Positions 52,622 through 61,131 of a stretch of 64,000 nucleotides of DNA are shown piece by piece; position 1 is the first letter of the stretch, and each line of letters opens with the position of its first letter. This DNA comes from Amycolatopsis saalfeldensis. Its GTDB lineage: Bacteria > Actinomycetota > Actinomycetes > Mycobacteriales > Pseudonocardiaceae. The translations under genes and the position numbers were made by a program. The notes beneath the pieces are model-generated. The model was not told where the DNA came from. It was given only the letters and a program-made list of their open reading frames with translations, and searched no databases. The stretch spans positions 439,689 through 503,688 of the forward strand of contig NZ_FOEF01000003.1 in the NCBI RefSeq assembly GCF_900110575.1. The letters are read 5' to 3'.

Positions 52622-53286
52622 TCAGCCGATTGCCACCCCGCTTGCGATCTGGCCCGGGTTGATCCAGCCGCTGTGGTTGTCGCCGCCGGACCAGTAGTGG
52701 GTGGCCGCGTTGGTGGTGGGGTCGTGGGTGGCGATGGTGACGTGGCCGCCCGCTCGCGGCACCACTTGTCCCAGCTGCGCTCTCCCAGCCCCGGTTTCGG
52801 TCACGGGACGTTGCTGCCGTCGGAGGTTCAGCCGATTGTCACCCCGCTTGCGATCTGGCCCTGGTTGATCCAGCCGCTGTGGTTGTCGCCGCCGGACCAG
52901 TGGTGGGTGGCCGCGTTGGTGGCGATGGTGACGAGGTCGCCTGCTCGCAGTGCCATTCACCGTGCGGTGCTCGCTGTAGCGGTGGCTTCCACGGCCGCAC
53001 GTGGGCGAGGAGGCCCGCCCCGGTTTCGGTCACGGGACGTTGCTGCCGTGGGAGACTCAGCCGATTGTCACCCCGCTTGCGATCTGGCCCTGGTTGATCC
53101 AGCCGCTGTGGTTGTCGCCGCCGGACCAGGAGCGGTGGGTGGCCGCGTTGGTGGCGATGGTGACGAGGTCGCCTGCTCGCAGTGCCATTCACCGTGCGGT
53201 GCTCGCTGTAGCGGTGGCTTCCACGGCCGCACGTGGGCGAGGGCCCGCCCCGGTTTCGGTCACGAGACGGTGCTGTCGTCGGAGGT
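52622..53286. repeat. Three tandem copies of the FG-GAP esterase gene 3' end
   Basis: The last ~30 codons of the gene ending at 53287 (coding WSGGDGHGGWINQGQIASGVAIG-stop on minus) recur at 53058, 52828 and 52622, each copy starting at the same TCAGCCGATT stop-codon word. Copies are spaced 229, 230 and 206 bp. They share a linker (TCGCCTGCTCGCAGTGCCAT, CCGGTTTCGGTCACG) not found in the gene itself. The copies lack starts and are not genes. The 52402-52621 stretch before them holds the same linker words in degraded form and no gene. Confidence 0.85.
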
Positions 53287-54819
53287 TCAGCCGATTGCTA
53301 CCCCGCTAGCGATCTGGCCCTGGTTGATCCAGCCGCCGTGGCCATCGCCGCCGGACCAGGAATACAGGGTGGCCGCGTTGGTGGTGGGGTTGCCGAAGAG
53401 GTAGTCGGCGCTGCCGTCGCCGGTTGCGTCGGCCAGGGTGACGCGGTCGGCGGTGGTGGTGAGGACGGTCGCGATCTGGCCGTAGGGGATCCAGGCGCCG
53501 TGGCCGTCTCCGCCTCGGTTCAGGTACAGGGTGACGGCGCCGTTGTCGGCGAGTGCGCTGTAGTCGGCGCGGCCGTCGCCGTCGAAGTCGGCGAACCGGA
53601 CTCGGGACGGGTCGGTGGTGGTGCCGGTGGCCACCTGGCCGAGCCTGGTCCAGCCGCCGTGGCCGTCTCCGCCGCGGTTGAGGAACACGGTGACGGCGCC
53701 GTTGTCGGCGATGGTCAGGTAGTCGGTGCGGCCGTCGCCGTCGAAGTCGGCGAACCGGACTCGGGACGGGTCGGTGGTGGTGCCGGTGGCCACCTGGCCC
53801 AGATCGGTCCAGCCGCCATGACCGTCGCCGCCGCGGTTCAGCCGCACCGAGACGGCGCCGTTGCCGGCGATGGTCAGGTAGTCCGCGCGGCCGTCGCCGT
53901 CGAAGTCGGCGAACCGGACCCGCGACGGGTCCGTCGTGGTCCCGGAAGTGACCGGGCCGAGCACGTCCCAGCCGCCGTGCCCGTCGCCGCCGCGGTCGAG
54001 GTAGACCGACACCTCGCCGCTGCTCGCGACGGCGAGGTAGTCGGCGCGGCCGTCACCGTCGAAGTCCGCCCAGCGGACCTTGCCCGAGCCGCCTGCCTCG
54101 GTGCCCGCCGCCAGCGGGGGGCGGCCGGTGACCGCGCCGTCGGTCCAGGCCTGGTCGAGCGCGCCGTAGAGGCTCTGCGCCATCCGCTGGTAGCCGGCGT
54201 CGTTCGGGTGCAGCCCGTCGGCCATCTCGGCCGAGGTGAGCGCGGGCGGGTCGACGTACCGCAGCTGGTGCCCCGCCTGCTGTTCGGCCGCCGGGAACCC
54301 CTTGACCCGGCTGTTGAACGCCGCGACCTGGTCCTGCAGCCCGGGCGTGGTCGGGATCAGCCCCAGCACGAGCACCGCGACGCCGGGGCGGTCGGTGAAG
54401 ACCCGGTCGAGCAGCGCTCGCAGGCGGTCCGGCGCGCCGGGCAGGTCGATGCCCCGGTTGAGGTCGTTGATCCCGAGGTGCAGCAGCACGACGTCGGGCC
54501 GGGCGTCGGCCACCCAGCCGTCGATCCCGGCGGCGATCTCGTCGATCGTGTAGCCGCTGTGCCCCTCGTTCGCGGGCGCGGCCAGGCTGCCGGAAGCCTG
54601 GCTCCCGACGAACCTCGCGGCGTAACGCGACTGCCCGGCGATCATCGTCCACAGTGGAGCGCGGTAGGAGGACGCGGTCGCACTGCCCACGCCCCAGGTG
54701 ATCGAGTCGCCCAGCGGCATCACCCGGACGACGGGCGCGAGCGCCGCCGCGGCAGCCGGGACGACCGCGGCGGTGAGCCCCACCAGCACCACGGCGGCGA
54801 GGGCCAGCAGACGGCGCAT
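53287..54819 (-). CDS. Secreted SGNH esterase with FG-GAP/VCBS repeat propeller
   Basis: 510 residues. Signal peptide (RRLLALAAVVLVGLTAAVVPAAAA); SGNH domain with VMPLGDSITWGVG, LHLGINDLNRG and DGLHPNDAGYQRMAQ; then from ~255 five FG-GAP repeats of 53 residues (VRFADFDGDGRADYLTI.GNGAVSVRLNRGGDGHGGW...). The DxDGDGxxD loops bind calcium. The repeats are nearly identical in DNA with an exact 159-bp period, indicating recent expansion. Likely a polysaccharide or lipid esterase outside the cell. It starts 1 base after the GH76 gene ends. Confidence 0.88.
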   Translation of the reverse strand: MRRLLALAAVVLVGLTAAVVPAAAAALAPVVRVMPLGDSITWGVGSATASSYRAPLWTMIAGQSRYAARFVGSQASGSLAAPANEGHSGYTIDEIAAGIDGWVADARPDVVLLHLGINDLNRGIDLPGAPDRLRALLDRVFTDRPGVAVLVLGLIPTTPGLQDQVAAFNSRVKGFPAAEQQAGHQLRYVDPPALTSAEMADGLHPNDAGYQRMAQSLYGALDQAWTDGAVTGRPPLAAGTEAGGSGKVRWADFDGDGRADYLAVASSGEVSVYLDRGGDGHGGWDVLGPVTSGTTTDPSRVRFADFDGDGRADYLTIAGNGAVSVRLNRGGDGHGGWTDLGQVATGTTTDPSRVRFADFDGDGRTDYLTIADNGAVTVFLNRGGDGHGGWTRLGQVATGTTTDPSRVRFADFDGDGRADYSALADNGAVTLYLNRGGDGHGAWIPYGQIATVLTTTADRVTLADATGDGSADYLFGNPTTNAATLYSWSGGDGHGGWINQGQIASGVAIG

Positions 54820-54820
54820 C

Positions 54821-56389
54821 TCAGGACGCCGCGTTCACGAGGTCGAGCGCACTCTGCTGACGCGCGGCGTCGATCTTGTCCAGCGGCCCGGACCAGCGCA
54901 GTCCGTACTGGTCAAGGGAATTGCGGTCCGAGCCGTACGCCCGGTCGGCCTGGCGCTTCAGGTAAGCCGTGTACGGGTGGTCGGGCAGCGCCGCGTTCAG
55001 CGCGCCCAGCCCGCGGGCGTCGGCACCCTTGAACGACGGCCCGTCACCGCCGCAATCGCCGGTCTCGCAGGGGTCCCGGAGGATCCCGTCGGCGGTGTTG
55101 AGCGAGCCGGACGTGGTGTTCGCGTCGCCCAGCTGACGCGCGGTGGTCAGCAGGGAGCTGTCACCGGTGGCGCGGTTCAGCTCCGTCAGCGCGTTGATCA
55201 GCACGCCCTGGTTGTACGACCACACCGTGCTTCCGTTGTTCTTGCAGGTGTTCAGATCCGTGCCGTCGTTCACCAGGTTCGAGCCGTTGACCATGCCGGT
55301 GCCCTGGAACCAGCTCCAGTCGCTGCGCGCGCGGCCGAGGTAGGTGCTGTCGCCGGAGATCCGGTTGTGCAGCGCGGCGTTCAGCTGGATGTAGAGCGAG
55401 TTCGCGATGGCGTTCTTGTACGTCTTCGCGGTGCTCCACCAGACCCCGCCGCCGCAGGTGCCGTCCCAATAGGACGCCATGTGGTCCGCGTCCGCGCGGG
55501 CGGTGGACAGGTAACGGCTGTCGCCGGTCAGGTCGTAGGCGGCCACCCAGGCCAGGCCCCACCAGCCGGTGTCGTCGATGTAGTCGTTGCGGAACTGGCC
55601 CAGGCCGCTGTTGACGTTCAGGTCGTAGGTGCGCCCGATGGCGTAGGTGTAACTGGCCATCCCGGTCACCTTGATGCCGTTGATCACCGCGGTCAGCGCG
55701 TTCGCCGAGTTCCACCAGCCGGTGGTCGAGAACAGGCCGGTCTGGAGGTTGTAGAACATCATCTGCGCGGTGGCCGCCGCGGTGCGCCGCTCACCGGCGT
55801 TCCACGGGGTGCGCGCCCACGAGGTGCAGGCGATGTCCGCGCGGTCGCCGGCCTTGCCGCAGGCGCGCAGCGCGCCGACGCCGAGGTTGTTCCAGTCGTC
55901 GACGTTGTACATCAGGGTGCGCCACCCGGTCTGCCCGGACGGGGTGGCGGTGTCGCCTAGCTTGCTGCCCGAGGCCCAGCTCTGGCCGCCGTCGAAGGAG
56001 CGGTCCAGCCACACCTCGTCGCCCGGGCTGCCGTTGCCGATCGAGGCCCAGCCCATCGCGTCGGTGTCGTCGAAGTGCAGCACGATCGACCGGGAGAACA
56101 GGGTGACCGAAAGCGGGGTCCGGTCGCCGGGGGACAGCGCGGGATCGGCGGCGTCGCAGCGTTTGTTGCAGATCGCGGCCTGCACGGCGGGGGTCTTCGA
56201 AGGCGCGGCTTGGGCCGGCGCGGGCTGGTGCGGCCCGGGCGCGTGGGCGGGGGGAGAACCGGCCGGAGCAGGCGCCGGGGGAGTGACGGGCGGATGCGCG
56301 GCCACGAGGAGCTGGGCGGCCAGCGCGGTCGCGGCCAGGAGGGCGCGCACGGTCGTGGCGGAGGCGGGTCTGAACCGGGCAGCGGGCAT
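54821..56389 (-). CDS. Secreted GH76 alpha-1,6-mannanase-like hydrolase
   Basis: 522 residues. Signal peptide ([21 protein letters not shown]) and Pro-rich linker, an extra domain at 70-180 ([47 protein letters not shown]), then a GH76 alpha/alpha barrel with the catalytic Asp pair in [15 protein letters not shown] (Asp272-Asp273). [21 protein letters not shown] and [26 protein letters not shown] are further GH76 marks. Cuts alpha-1,6-mannan of yeast or mycobacterial type. ATG at 56389 follows GAGGAGG. Operon with the SGNH esterase, suggesting coupled mannan attack. Confidence 0.9.
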   Translation of the reverse strand: MPAARFRPASATTVRALLAATALAAQLLVAAHPPVTPPAPAPAGSPPAHAPGPHQPAPAQAAPSKTPAVQAAICNKRCDAADPALSPGDRTPLSVTLFSRSIVLHFDDTDAMGWASIGNGSPGDEVWLDRSFDGGQSWASGSKLGDTATPSGQTGWRTLMYNVDDWNNLGVGALRACGKAGDRADIACTSWARTPWNAGERRTAAATAQMMFYNLQTGLFSTTGWWNSANALTAVINGIKVTGMASYTYAIGRTYDLNVNSGLGQFRNDYIDDTGWWGLAWVAAYDLTGDSRYLSTARADADHMASYWDGTCGGGVWWSTAKTYKNAIANSLYIQLNAALHNRISGDSTYLGRARSDWSWFQGTGMVNGSNLVNDGTDLNTCKNNGSTVWSYNQGVLINALTELNRATGDSSLLTTARQLGDANTTSGSLNTADGILRDPCETGDCGGDGPSFKGADARGLGALNAALPDHPYTAYLKRQADRAYGSDRNSLDQYGLRWSGPLDKIDAARQQSALDLVNAAS

Positions 56390-56617
56390 GACTGTCCTCC
56401 TCGTCGAGACACGAGAGCGGCCTCCCGGACGGGGGAGGCAGTGAGCAGGCCGCGCGGGCCCGGCGGTGGGCCGGGGTTCAGCGTGACTCGCGGATTGTCG
56501 CCGTGTCAACGGAAACCGGGGAAACTGGTTCAGACAACTTTCTGTCCGGACCGCCCGCCGATCCTTCGGTGCGACCGTAGGGACAGGGCCGCCGGGGAGC
56601 GGCACAATGCCCGTGCC

Positions 56618-57214
56618 TCACTCAGGTTCGCGCGCGTCCGGAGTGGGTTCCAGCGCGGCCAGCGCGCCCCGCAGGGCGCCGACGCAGGTGTCGCGCAGGC
56701 TTTCGCGGCTGAACGCGTCCGTGGTGATCCACTCGACGCACAGCGAGCGGACGAACACCAGCCAGCCCATCACGACCGCGGGCGCGGTCGGGTGGCCGGT
56801 GAGACCGGTGGCCTCCAGCAGCCCCCGCCCCTGCGCGGCGCACTCCTCGTTGATGATGGCCTGGATGACCGGGTCGCCCGCGAGCACCTGGTTCGCCGCG
56901 ATCGCGGTGTTCCGGTTCGCCGCGAAGTAGTCGATGTGCGCGTCGAGCCCGGCGGACACCAGCTCCTCGACGGGGGTCTCCGGGTCGAACCGGACCTCGG
57001 CGACCAGGCGGTCCGCGGCTTGGCGGTAGATCGCGGCGAACAGGTCCCGCTTGCCCGGGAAGTATTGGTACAGCGCCGCTCGCGAGATCCCCGCGCGCTC
57101 GGCGACGTCCTCCATGGCCACCTCGGCGTACGGCTTGGCGGCGAACAGCTCGGCGCCGGCCTGGAGCAGTTCCTTGCGTCGCTCGGCGCGGTCGAGGCGC
57201 CGTCTGGGGGTCAT
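56618..57214 (-). CDS. TetR-family transcriptional regulator
   Basis: 198 residues. HTH: ELLQAGAELFAAKPYAEVAMEDVAERAGISRAALYQYFPGKRDLFAAIYRQAADRL. The C-terminal ligand-binding domain is typical in length (AANRNTAIAANQVLAGDPVIQAIINEE). Divergent from the DUF4345 gene; the palindrome between them is its likely operator, so it probably represses both. Confidence 0.92.
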   Translation of the reverse strand: MTPRRRLDRAERRKELLQAGAELFAAKPYAEVAMEDVAERAGISRAALYQYFPGKRDLFAAIYRQAADRLVAEVRFDPETPVEELVSAGLDAHIDYFAANRNTAIAANQVLAGDPVIQAIINEECAAQGRGLLEATGLTGHPTAPAVVMGWLVFVRSLCVEWITTDAFSRESLRDTCVGALRGALAALEPTPDAREPE

Positions 57215-57227
57215 GGGCCGATCCTAG

Positions 57228-57285
57228 TTGACACGAGTCCACTATCGGTCGTACCGTCCCTTAGTAGACGGAAGTCTACTAAGGG
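57228..57285 (+). promoter_or_regulatory. Promoter with perfect TetR-type palindrome
   Basis: CCCTTAGTAGAC (57258-57269) and GTCTACTAAGGG (57274-57285) are perfect 12-base inverted arms around GGAA, a strong TetR-family operator. A TTGACA (57228-57233) upstream and TACCGT (57252-57257) form a possible -35/-10 pair whose start point would lie in the palindrome. The site sits 10 bases before the DUF4345 start. Confidence 0.75.
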
Positions 57286-57294
57286 GGAGTGGTG

Positions 57295-57690
57295 ATGGCC
57301 CGGTTCCTGAAGTGGCTGGCGCTGGCCATGGGGATCGCCTGCGCGGCGATCGGCGTGTTCCACTTCGCCGGCGGCATCGCTTCGGTGCCGGGCGAGGGCG
57401 GCGTCGGCGCCACTGTGGACAGTCGGGAACGCTTCTACGGCGCGCTGTTCTTCGGTTACGGCCTGATGTGGGTGTGGGCGGCCCGGCAGTCGCCGATCCC
57501 GGCCACGGTCGTGCGGTGGCTCGCCGGCGTGTTCCTCCTCGGCGCCGCCGGCCGTCTGGTGTCGCTGGCCGTGCACGGCTGGCCGCAGTGGTTCCAGCTG
57601 GCGCTCACGGTGATCGAACTCGTGCTTCCGCCGGTGTTCTTCTGGCTCGCGTCGGAGGACGAGAAGGCCAAGGCCCGCGTCGCGGCCTGA
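57295..57690 (+). CDS. DUF4345 membrane protein
   Basis: 131 residues, four helices: FLKWLALAMGIACAAIGVFHFAGG, GALFFGYGLMWVWAARQ, VVRWLAGVFLLGAAGRLVSLAVHG, FQLALTVIELVLPPVFFWLAS. The ERFYGALFFGYGL motif is the DUF4345 core. Function unknown. ATG at 57295 is 6 bases from GGGGGAG. Controlled by the divergent TetR protein through the palindrome that covers its promoter, so it may respond to a membrane-active compound. Confidence 0.85.
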   Translation: MARFLKWLALAMGIACAAIGVFHFAGGIASVPGEGGVGATVDSRERFYGALFFGYGLMWVWAARQSPIPATVVRWLAGVFLLGAAGRLVSLAVHGWPQWFQLALTVIELVLPPVFFWLASEDEKAKARVAA

Positions 57691-57713
57691 CCGGGGGCTC
57701 CCGGCCGGGCACG

Positions 57714-58553
57714 TCAGACCTTGCGCGCGATCCCGCCGACGATCAGCCGCTGCGCCAGGTTCAGCGGCTCGAGGTGCGGCCCGTCCGGCCACCAGTTCGC
57801 CAGCTCGACGATGCCCGGCTCGATCAGCTCCAGCCCGTCGAACAGCTCCTCGATCTCGGACCGGGTCCGGGCCGTGGCGCCGCCGAGCGAACCGCGCGCG
57901 ACCGCCTCCTGGAAGACGCGCATCGATTCGCTGTCGGCGCCCTCGCCCGGGTCGAACAGGTGGGAGATCGCGACGTACGAGCCCCGGGGCAGCGCGGCGA
58001 TGTACTCGCGCATGATGTCGGCCGGGGCGTGCCGGTCGCCCTTGTGGTGGTGCAGCGTGGCCACGAAGAACAGCGCGATCGGCCGCTCCCAGTCCAGGTG
58101 GGCGCGCACGACCTCGTCGCCGAGGATGGTGGCGGGCTCGAAGATGTCGCCGGGCAGGAACCGGGTCCGCTCGTTCTCCTCCAGCAGCGCCCGGCCGTGC
58201 GCGATCACCACCGGGTCGTGGTCGATGTAGACGACCTTGGCCTCCGGCTGCAGCCGCTGCACCACCTGGTGCACGTTCTCGGCGGTGGGCAGGCCGGAAC
58301 CGCAGTCGAGGTACTGGGTGAGGCCGGCGTTGGTGGCGAGGAACCGGCACACCCGGATCAGGAACGCGCGGTTCTCCCACGCCAGGTGCAGCGTCTCCGG
58401 CATCACCCGGGTGAGGTCGTCGAGCGTCTTGCGGTCGATCTCGTAGTGGTCCTTGCCGCCGAGCGCGTAGTCGTACATTCGCGCGATGCTCGCCCGCCCG
58501 GGGTCGACGCCCGCCGGGGCGTTCGGGTCGGCATCTGCGGCGTTCGACGGCAT
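57714..58553 (-). CDS. DUF574-type SAM-dependent methyltransferase
   Basis: 279 residues. ARMYDYALGGKDHYEIDR is the hallmark opening of the actinobacterial pfam04672 family; GLTQYLDCGSGLPTAENVHQVVQRLQPEAKVVYIDHDPVVIAHGRALL holds the SAM site, followed by FFVATLHHHKGDRHAPADIMREYIAALPRGSYVAISHL. The family is abundant in actinomycetes; the substrate is unknown. CAGGAGG ribosome site. Confidence 0.93.
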   Translation of the reverse strand: MPSNAADADPNAPAGVDPGRASIARMYDYALGGKDHYEIDRKTLDDLTRVMPETLHLAWENRAFLIRVCRFLATNAGLTQYLDCGSGLPTAENVHQVVQRLQPEAKVVYIDHDPVVIAHGRALLEENERTRFLPGDIFEPATILGDEVVRAHLDWERPIALFFVATLHHHKGDRHAPADIMREYIAALPRGSYVAISHLFDPGEGADSESMRVFQEAVARGSLGGATARTRSEIEELFDGLELIEPGIVELANWWPDGPHLEPLNLAQRLIVGGIARKV

Positions 58554-58660
58554 TCCGGTCGCCTCCTGGGTCGTGGTCGCACCCAGGGTAGTCAGCCGGG
58601 TGGGCCCGGTGAACCCGGCACGCCCGCTGGCGCCGGTGCGCAGGCGTACCCGGGCCGCGG

Positions 58661-58988
58661 GATGGGAGTGCGGCGGCCCGACCACGTCACGTTCCTCGCC
58701 GCCGAGCCCGGCCCGGACGACGGGTCCGTCGCCGCGCAGTGGCCGACCTTCACGAACAAGTCCTACGACCTCGTGTGCACCGGCGATCGGACCGGCGGCA
58801 ACGGCCGCCTGCACCACATCGCCTTCGCCGCCGACATCTGCTTCGGCCCGCTGACCCGGCTGATCCTGGCGCCGGACCGGCGGCCGATCACCCGGACTCC
58901 GGCCGAGCGCGCGAAGGGCCAGGCCTGGGGCCCGAAGACGATCGGGTCGTTCCACACCCGCGGCACGCCGCCGGTGGGCGGGGCCTAG
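58661..58988 (+). pseudogene. Remnant of a catechol 2,3-dioxygenase-like (VOC) gene
   Basis: The frame reads GVRRPDHVTFLAAEP, then TNKSYDLVCTGD..GGNGRLHHIAFAADI, then ARLILAPD-type TRLILAPDRRPITRTPAERAKGQAWGPKTIGSFHTRGTPPV. These are start, middle and end pieces of an extradiol dioxygenase brought together. The segments between ATD and RLILAPD, with the iron ligands His and Glu, are deleted, as is the stretch after LAAEP. Non-functional. Upstream sequence has no other piece of a catechol pathway. Confidence 0.78.
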
Positions 58989-58998
58989 GATCGCACCG

Positions 58999-59396
58999 GT
59001 GCCGCCCGACTCGCCGCCCCCGGGGTTCGTCCTGCTGGAGTCCTCGCCGTTCGTCGAGCAGGTGGGGCCGATCTACCGCGACGGCGAAGGCCGGCTCGGG
59101 GTCCGCGTACTCCCGGCGCACACGAACACGATGGGCTCGGTGCACGGCGGCTTCCTGATGACGGTCGTCGACATCGCCGCCGGCCAGGGCGCGCGCGCCG
59201 GGCCATCGGCGCGGGCTCGGTGGTCCGCACGGTCAGCACCAGCGTCGACTTCCTCGCCACGGCGGGCGTCGGCAGCTGGCTGGAGGCGGACCTCACGGTC
59301 GACCGCATCGGGCGCCGCGCGGTTTTCACTTCGTGCCGCGTGACGTCGGGGGACACGGTGGTCGCGCGGGCGACCGCGGTGCTCATGCGCGGATAG
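58999..59396 (+). pseudogene. Frameshifted PaaI-type hotdog thioesterase
   Basis: Frame one from 58999 reads PGFVLLESSPFVEQVGPIYRD, HTNTMGSVHGGFLMTVVDIAAGQGAR, the PaaI active-site helix (HGG). The frame then breaks inside a (GC)n run at 59189-59198, and a second frame gives SVVRTVSTSVDFLATAGVGSWLEADLTVDRIGRRAVFTS ending in VARATAVLMRG-stop at 59396. Removing 2 bases of the GC run restores one complete ~130-residue protein. Either a recent mutation or a sequencing error; the second half is otherwise well preserved. Confidence 0.8.
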
Positions 59397-59673
59397 CACC
59401 CGGTCGAGTGGTCGCCGGTTCTTTCACTCTCTGATGCCGGATCGGCGCGACGCTCCCCGTAGTGGAGCAAGAGGCGCCTGGCGATTGTCGGCACAATCGA
59501 ATTCCGGAGTTCGGGAACCACCCGGATGCCGCAGTCGTGAATCCGGTTCGCTCACTCTACCGGGCTAGGGAAGATAGCTTTCCGTGAGATTGAACCGGCG
59601 GGGGGATCATTGTGTTTTGCGCACTCCCGGGACACGGTCGGAATTGTCGTTACCCCTGAAGTCGAGGAGTGCC

Positions 59674-60003
59674 ATGAAACGGAAAATAGCCGGTCTCGCC
59701 GCGTCGATGATCGCCCTGGCCTGCCTGGTCGCCGCGCCGGCTTCCGCGGCGGAACCCGGTCAAGGCCGGCCCGGGTGCTTTTCCGAGACCTACTCGGTCG
59801 CATTCGGGGTGGGGATCGCCGTGAACTGCGGCTTCGGCGAGGGGAACGGCTACCGGGTCGTCGCCCATTGCTCGAGCGGTGAGAATTTCTGGTACTCCCT
59901 GGGCACTTACGTGCCCTACGATTTCGGTCCTTCGGTCGCCAAATGCGAGGGTGGGCTCTTCTCCCCGGCCTCGCTGGGCGGTTATCACATCGTCGAGTAC
60001 TGA
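59674..60003 (+). CDS. Small secreted cysteine-containing protein
   Basis: 109 residues. Signal peptide (MKRKIAGLAASMIALACLVAAPASAA), then a mature domain of ~80 residues with four Cys (PGCFSE, VNCGFGE, AHCSSGENFWYSLG, AKCEGGLFSP), enough for two disulfides. Aromatic-rich text; no family recognised. ATG follows GAGGAG. It is flanked by a promoter-length gap (277 bases) upstream and a strong hairpin downstream, so it is probably a monocistronic gene. Confidence 0.75.
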   Translation: MKRKIAGLAASMIALACLVAAPASAAEPGQGRPGCFSETYSVAFGVGIAVNCGFGEGNGYRVVAHCSSGENFWYSLGTYVPYDFGPSVAKCEGGLFSPASLGGYHIVEY

Positions 60004-60026
60004 CGCGGATTGGTGGGGAAAACCGT

Positions 60027-60059
60027 CGTGTGGCCGCTTCCGGGCGAAGCGGCCACACG
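60027..60059 (+). terminator. Strong hairpin after the small secreted protein gene
   Basis: CGTGTGGCCGCTTC (60027-60040) and GAAGCGGCCACACG (60046-60059) are perfect 14-base arms with a 5-base loop. There is no T-run, but in high-GC actinomycetes such hairpins often serve as terminators. Confidence 0.6.
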
Positions 60060-60232
60060 TCTCTCGCGCTGACCTGCCAGCTCCACGAGTCCCCCTCGAA
60101 GCCATGGTCACTTCACGTCAGCTGACGAAGCGGCGATCGAGCATAAACTGCCCTGAAGAGCGCCGTCAACCACGGTGTCCGGTTCGCCGAAGATCGGCTT
60201 CACCCCAGCCGGCGCCCGGTAGGGTGCGGGCC

Positions 60233-60649
60233 ATGTCCGACACGCTCGCCGCCAAGGTGGATCACCTGTTCAGCACCGTGCGGCCGCGTGAGGGGAACGA
60301 GTACTCGTTCGAAGAGGTCGCCGAGGGCATCCGCGCCAAGGGCGGGCCCACCATCTCCGCGACCTACCTCTGGCAGCTGCGAAAAGGGCTGCGCGACAAC
60401 CCGACGAAGCGGCACCTGGAGGCCCTCGCCGGGTTCTTCGGCGTCCCGCCCGCGTACTTCTTCGACGACGCGGAGGCGGAGCGGATCAACGCTGAGCTGA
60501 CGTTGCTCAGCGCGCTGCGTGCCGCGCCGGTGCGGCAGATCGCCTTGCGCGCCAACGGATTGTCCTCGAAGAGCCTGGAGGCGATCGCCGACATGGTGGA
60601 CCGGGTGCGGCAGCTGGAGGGATTGCCCGACCCGGACGCCGGGCGGTGA
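60233..60649 (+). CDS. XRE-family helix-turn-helix regulator of the XRE/ImmA-IrrE/membrane-protein trio
   Basis: 138 residues. FEEVAEGIRAKGGPTISATYLWQLRKGLRDNPTKRHLEALAGFFGVPPAYFFDD is an XRE-type HTH of the form common in actinobacteria (YLWQLRxGxxxNPT). A C-terminal helical part follows: LSALRAAPVRQIALRANGLSSKSLEAIADMVDRVRQLEGL. The stop overlaps the next GTG in GTGA. XRE proteins beside ImmA/IrrE proteases are often the protease substrate, as in ICEBs1 ImmR/ImmA and Deinococcus DdrO/IrrE. Confidence 0.88.
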   Translation: MSDTLAAKVDHLFSTVRPREGNEYSFEEVAEGIRAKGGPTISATYLWQLRKGLRDNPTKRHLEALAGFFGVPPAYFFDDAEAERINAELTLLSALRAAPVRQIALRANGLSSKSLEAIADMVDRVRQLEGLPDPDAGR

Positions 60650-61131
60650 CCGGACCCGGCGACCGGCGGCTCCGCAAGCGGTGCGCCGCCCGGCTGCGCG
60701 AGCTGCCCATGCCGGTGCCGTTCGACGTGCGGGTGCTCTGCGATCAGGTGGCGCGGCGCCGCGGCCGCCCGATCCGGCTGGTGCCGATGGCCGGGCTGAC
60801 CGGCGTCTGCGGGCTGTGGCTGGCCACCGGCGAGGCGGACCTGATCTGCTACGAGGCGGCGACCAGCCGGCCGCATCAGGAGCACATCATCCTGCACGAG
60901 CTGGCCCACGTGCTGTGCGATCACTACCCGTCGTCCATGCCGGAGGCCGCCGCCTCGCTGCTGCCGAGCCTCGACCCCGCGATGGTCCGGCGGGTCCTGG
61001 CCCGCGCCGGCTACTCGACCGAGGAGGAGCGCGAGGCCGAGCTGCTGGCGTCACTCATCCGGCAGCGGGCCCGCACCGGTGGCAGCCCCGCCGACCGGCT
61101 CCGTTCGGCGCTGGGGGACGCCGATGGCTGA
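60646..61131 (+). CDS. ImmA/IrrE-like metallopeptidase domain protein
   Basis: 161 residues. The zinc motif HELAH lies in EHIILHELAHVLCDHYPSSM, and EREAELLASLIRQRA downstream supplies the expected Glu. The N-terminal part is VPFDVRVLCDQVARRRGRPIRLVPM. ImmA/IrrE proteases cleave XRE repressors in response to DNA damage or cell-cell signals. Overlaps XRE upstream by 4 bases and the membrane gene downstream by 8, so all three are translationally coupled. The signal is unknown. Confidence 0.85.
   Translation: MTGPGDRRLRKRCAARLRELPMPVPFDVRVLCDQVARRRGRPIRLVPMAGLTGVCGLWLATGEADLICYEAATSRPHQEHIILHELAHVLCDHYPSSMPEAAASLLPSLDPAMVRRVLARAGYSTEEEREAELLASLIRQRARTGGSPADRLRSALGDADG

Noticed and set aside
52622..53286. 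Regular ~230-bp repeats considered as an insertion-sequence or CRISPR remnant
   Set aside because: The repeats are copies of the adjacent gene's 3' end with a linker; no terminal inverted repeats, transposase or spacer structure.
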